Shown: piece after piece, positions 50,993 to 55,128 of the stretch
Position numbering within the stretch: position 1 is the stretch's first letter
How the letters are laid out: each line of letters starts with the position of its first letter
Source: JAPLKX01 sp035530195
GTDB taxonomy: Bacteria > Hydrogenedentota > Hydrogenedentia > Hydrogenedentales > SLHB01
Reading direction: 5' to 3'
NCBI GenBank assembly: GCA_035530195.1
Contig: DATKVG010000084.1
Location: forward strand, 1 to 55,128
Length of the DNA stretch: 55,128 nt
Made by a program: the position numbers and the translations under genes
Notes under the pieces: model-generated
Told to the model about the DNA's origin: nothing
The model's database searches: none
What the model saw: only the letters and a program-made list of their open reading frames with translations

Positions 50993-51994
50993 ATGAGAGT
51001 TAGCAAAGAATACATCATGGCGCTCAGCGCGCTGATAGCCGTGTTGGGGGCGGTCGGCGGCGGCTACCAGTTTTATTACAGAGAGCGGCTCGATGAATAC
51101 CAGAAGAACATCGCAGATGAAGAAAAGTTTGCCGATGTCCTGACCGCCTTGGGAAGCGGTTTCGATTATTGCCCGCCGCAAGATCTAATCAAGGCGGTGA
51201 ACGGGGAAGTGAACCCGATGGTGGAAGAGCTGCATCGTCGAGCGGCTTTTTACCAGGTGCTGGATCTCCGCGAAATCCAGCCCATCCCGGAAGGCAAGAT
51301 GCTGGGGTTTTATTACCGGGAAGAGTTTCAGCGGCTGTTCACGGAGTTCCGTCAGCAAGCGCTTGCCAGTTACCCGACGTGCATCTACCCCCGCGACAAC
51401 ACGTTCGGAGCTCCGCGGCCGGATGAATTCACGGGGGTCGAGATCTCCAAACGCGAGGTCGAATCGGCCCTGCGGAAAATAACGTTCGGCCTTGAGATGA
51501 TGCGGTTGCTGATGCAGTCCAAGGCGGCTTACATCACGGACGTCCAGCTCTGGCTTCCTCGCCTGTCGCCAAACAGGCTGTTCACGGAGTATGTAGTCGG
51601 TTTGTCTTTCGCGATGATGCCCAAAGACTTGGTGGCGTTTTTGGACAAGTTGCGGGTGGGCGAAGTGCTCGGCCAGCCGCGTTACGTGAACGTTAATGCG
51701 TTGAGCATTCAGAACAAATACTTGCGCTGGCCGATGGAACCGCCGGTAGAAGTGCAGATGCTTGTTATGTTTGTTCAGGCAAACGTGGATGAAACGGCGC
51801 CGGTTGAAGGCGTAGAGGTGGCGGAGACGGCTTCAACAGAGGGTTCCAAGGCCACGGCCGAAGAGGCGCTCCAGGCGTGGAGAGGCCGGATCAAATCGGT
51901 CGACGGGGCACGGGGCGACCGCATGAGAGACGTGCCGACAACCAAATGGGGCAAATTCAAACGCTGGATGCGTAGAAACTTCTGGCCGTTCTAA
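50993..51994 (+). CDS. PilO-like inner-membrane assembly protein
   Basis: 333 residues; ATG with GGGAG upstream. One membrane helix (about 8-26) followed by a coiled-coil-like stretch (YYRERLDEYQKNIADEEKFADVL) and a periplasmic domain. The C-terminus is Arg/Lys-rich (GKFKRWMRRNFWPF). The order M-N, this gene, a PilP-like gene and a secretin supports PilO; an Amuc_1100-type pilus-associated protein is the alternative. Sequence alone does not decide. Confidence 0.6.
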   Translation: MRVSKEYIMALSALIAVLGAVGGGYQFYYRERLDEYQKNIADEEKFADVLTALGSGFDYCPPQDLIKAVNGEVNPMVEELHRRAAFYQVLDLREIQPIPEGKMLGFYYREEFQRLFTEFRQQALASYPTCIYPRDNTFGAPRPDEFTGVEISKREVESALRKITFGLEMMRLLMQSKAAYITDVQLWLPRLSPNRLFTEYVVGLSFAMMPKDLVAFLDKLRVGEVLGQPRYVNVNALSIQNKYLRWPMEPPVEVQMLVMFVQANVDETAPVEGVEVAETASTEGSKATAEEALQAWRGRIKSVDGARGDRMRDVPTTKWGKFKRWMRRNFWPF

Positions 51995-52024
51995 TTAAGT
52001 AATTATATTATACAGGATGTGCGC

Positions 52025-52534
52025 GTGGATAAGATTCGCAAACTCGCGGAAGCCATCTGGTACAACAAGGAGCGGATTGTCCTTGGCGTGATGGTGTGCA
52101 TCCTGTTGTGGCATGTCTACACCATTTTCAACCCCCCGCCGGAACCAGAACCCCAAGAGTTCGGCGTTCCGAGTGCCGACAACATTATCAACGTTGTGAA
52201 AGACATTGCGGCCCCGCCCGATCCGCCCAAAGAGCGGCCCGTGGCCCAATGGGAGGGGATTTACACGCCCAACCCGTTCTGGGCGCTTTCCGCGCAGTCG
52301 TCGATAACGTCCAGAACGACCGAAGCCCCGGCGGACATCCGCCTGATACAAATCCAGGAGGTCCGGCCAGGCAAATGGCGTGCCCGCCTCAAGACGAACG
52401 TCATGGGGTGGTACGACGAAGGGGCCTCCTTCGAGAGCTTTCAGTTAATCAAAATCTACCCCGAAGACAACTCGGTGGAAGTGCATTCGGACAGGTTGGG
52501 GAGAGTGCTAACTCTAAAGGCTCAAAGAAATTAG
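52025..52534 (+). CDS. PilP-like protein
   Basis: 169 residues from GTG 52025 (AGGA seven bases upstream); GTG 52019 is an alternative. It has an N-terminal membrane helix (about 16-36), a Pro-rich segment (NPPPEPEPQEF) and a small beta-rich domain ending VEVHSDRLGRVLTL. PilP is usually a lipoprotein; no lipobox is seen here, so a membrane-anchored analogue is more likely. Position between PilO-like and PilQ-like genes is the main evidence. Confidence 0.55.
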   Translation: MDKIRKLAEAIWYNKERIVLGVMVCILLWHVYTIFNPPPEPEPQEFGVPSADNIINVVKDIAAPPDPPKERPVAQWEGIYTPNPFWALSAQSSITSRTTEAPADIRLIQIQEVRPGKWRARLKTNVMGWYDEGASFESFQLIKIYPEDNSVEVHSDRLGRVLTLKAQRN

Positions 52535-52594
52535 AGTTGCTATTGAGTTACGGATACGATATAGTCAGCTAACCAGCGGGAGGATCACGACGTA

Positions 52595-55128
<2,534 letters not shown>

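Overview
The window is high-GC bacterial DNA, and every supported gene reads rightward on the plus strand. It is almost entirely a secretion and pilus locus. The giant PKD-type surface protein, acidic Glu-Gly linkers, CFI-box C-terminal anchor, PEGA/formylglycine-enzyme-like lipoprotein, PilM-PilN fusion and intergenic heptamer and palindromic repeats suggest a Gram-negative lineage near the PVC group or Hydrogenedentota. That placement is an inference; there is no rRNA or housekeeping marker here to fix it.

Layout. (1) 243-13062: a 3472-residue exported protein built from two copies of a roughly 1400-residue module plus PKD and IPT domains and a CFI-box anchor, followed by a secreted zinc metalloprotease with a degenerate version of the same anchor. 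(2) 13466-26184: a complete type II secretion series in the order C-D-E-F-G-H-I-J-K-L-M, mostly tightly packed. (3) 26443-43420: after a strong sigma-70-like promoter come a PilB-type ATPase, PilT, a second GspE/PilB ATPase, a GspF/PilC platform protein and a second G-H-I-J-K pseudopilin series. The J-like and especially the K-like members of this series are enormously enlarged (K-like is 2334 residues with a lamin-tail-like domain). (4) 43479-48434: a beta-helix protein and a PEGA plus SUMF1-like lipoprotein. (5) 48770 to the right edge: after another near-consensus promoter, a PilM-PilN fusion, PilO-like and PilP-like proteins, and a PilQ-like secretin with TPRs and a Gly-Met-rich insert. 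The secretin runs off the window.

How the parts may work together. Series C to M should form one envelope-spanning secretion machine. Its likely clients, judged only by position and export signals, are the giant protein and the metalloprotease. The second series (B, T, E2, F2, G2 to K2 plus MNOPQ) looks like a type IV pilus or second pseudopilus system whose minor pilins carry large extracellular domains, as expected for a tip or adhesion complex.

Overlaid on this are several families of short repeats. One is a long palindrome with core AGAATCTTTGTTCGC next to a GCGGCTTCTTAGCCGC hairpin (three copies plus a half copy). One is a 24-bp hairpin repeated three times before the second GspG-like gene. 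One is a set of 7-bp cassettes that in seven places occur in exactly four units. One is an element of about 80 bp with a CCCAGGGCAACGCCCTGGG core. The last two families sit inside or against the 5' ends of three consecutive open frames, where they are read through as N-terminal extensions.
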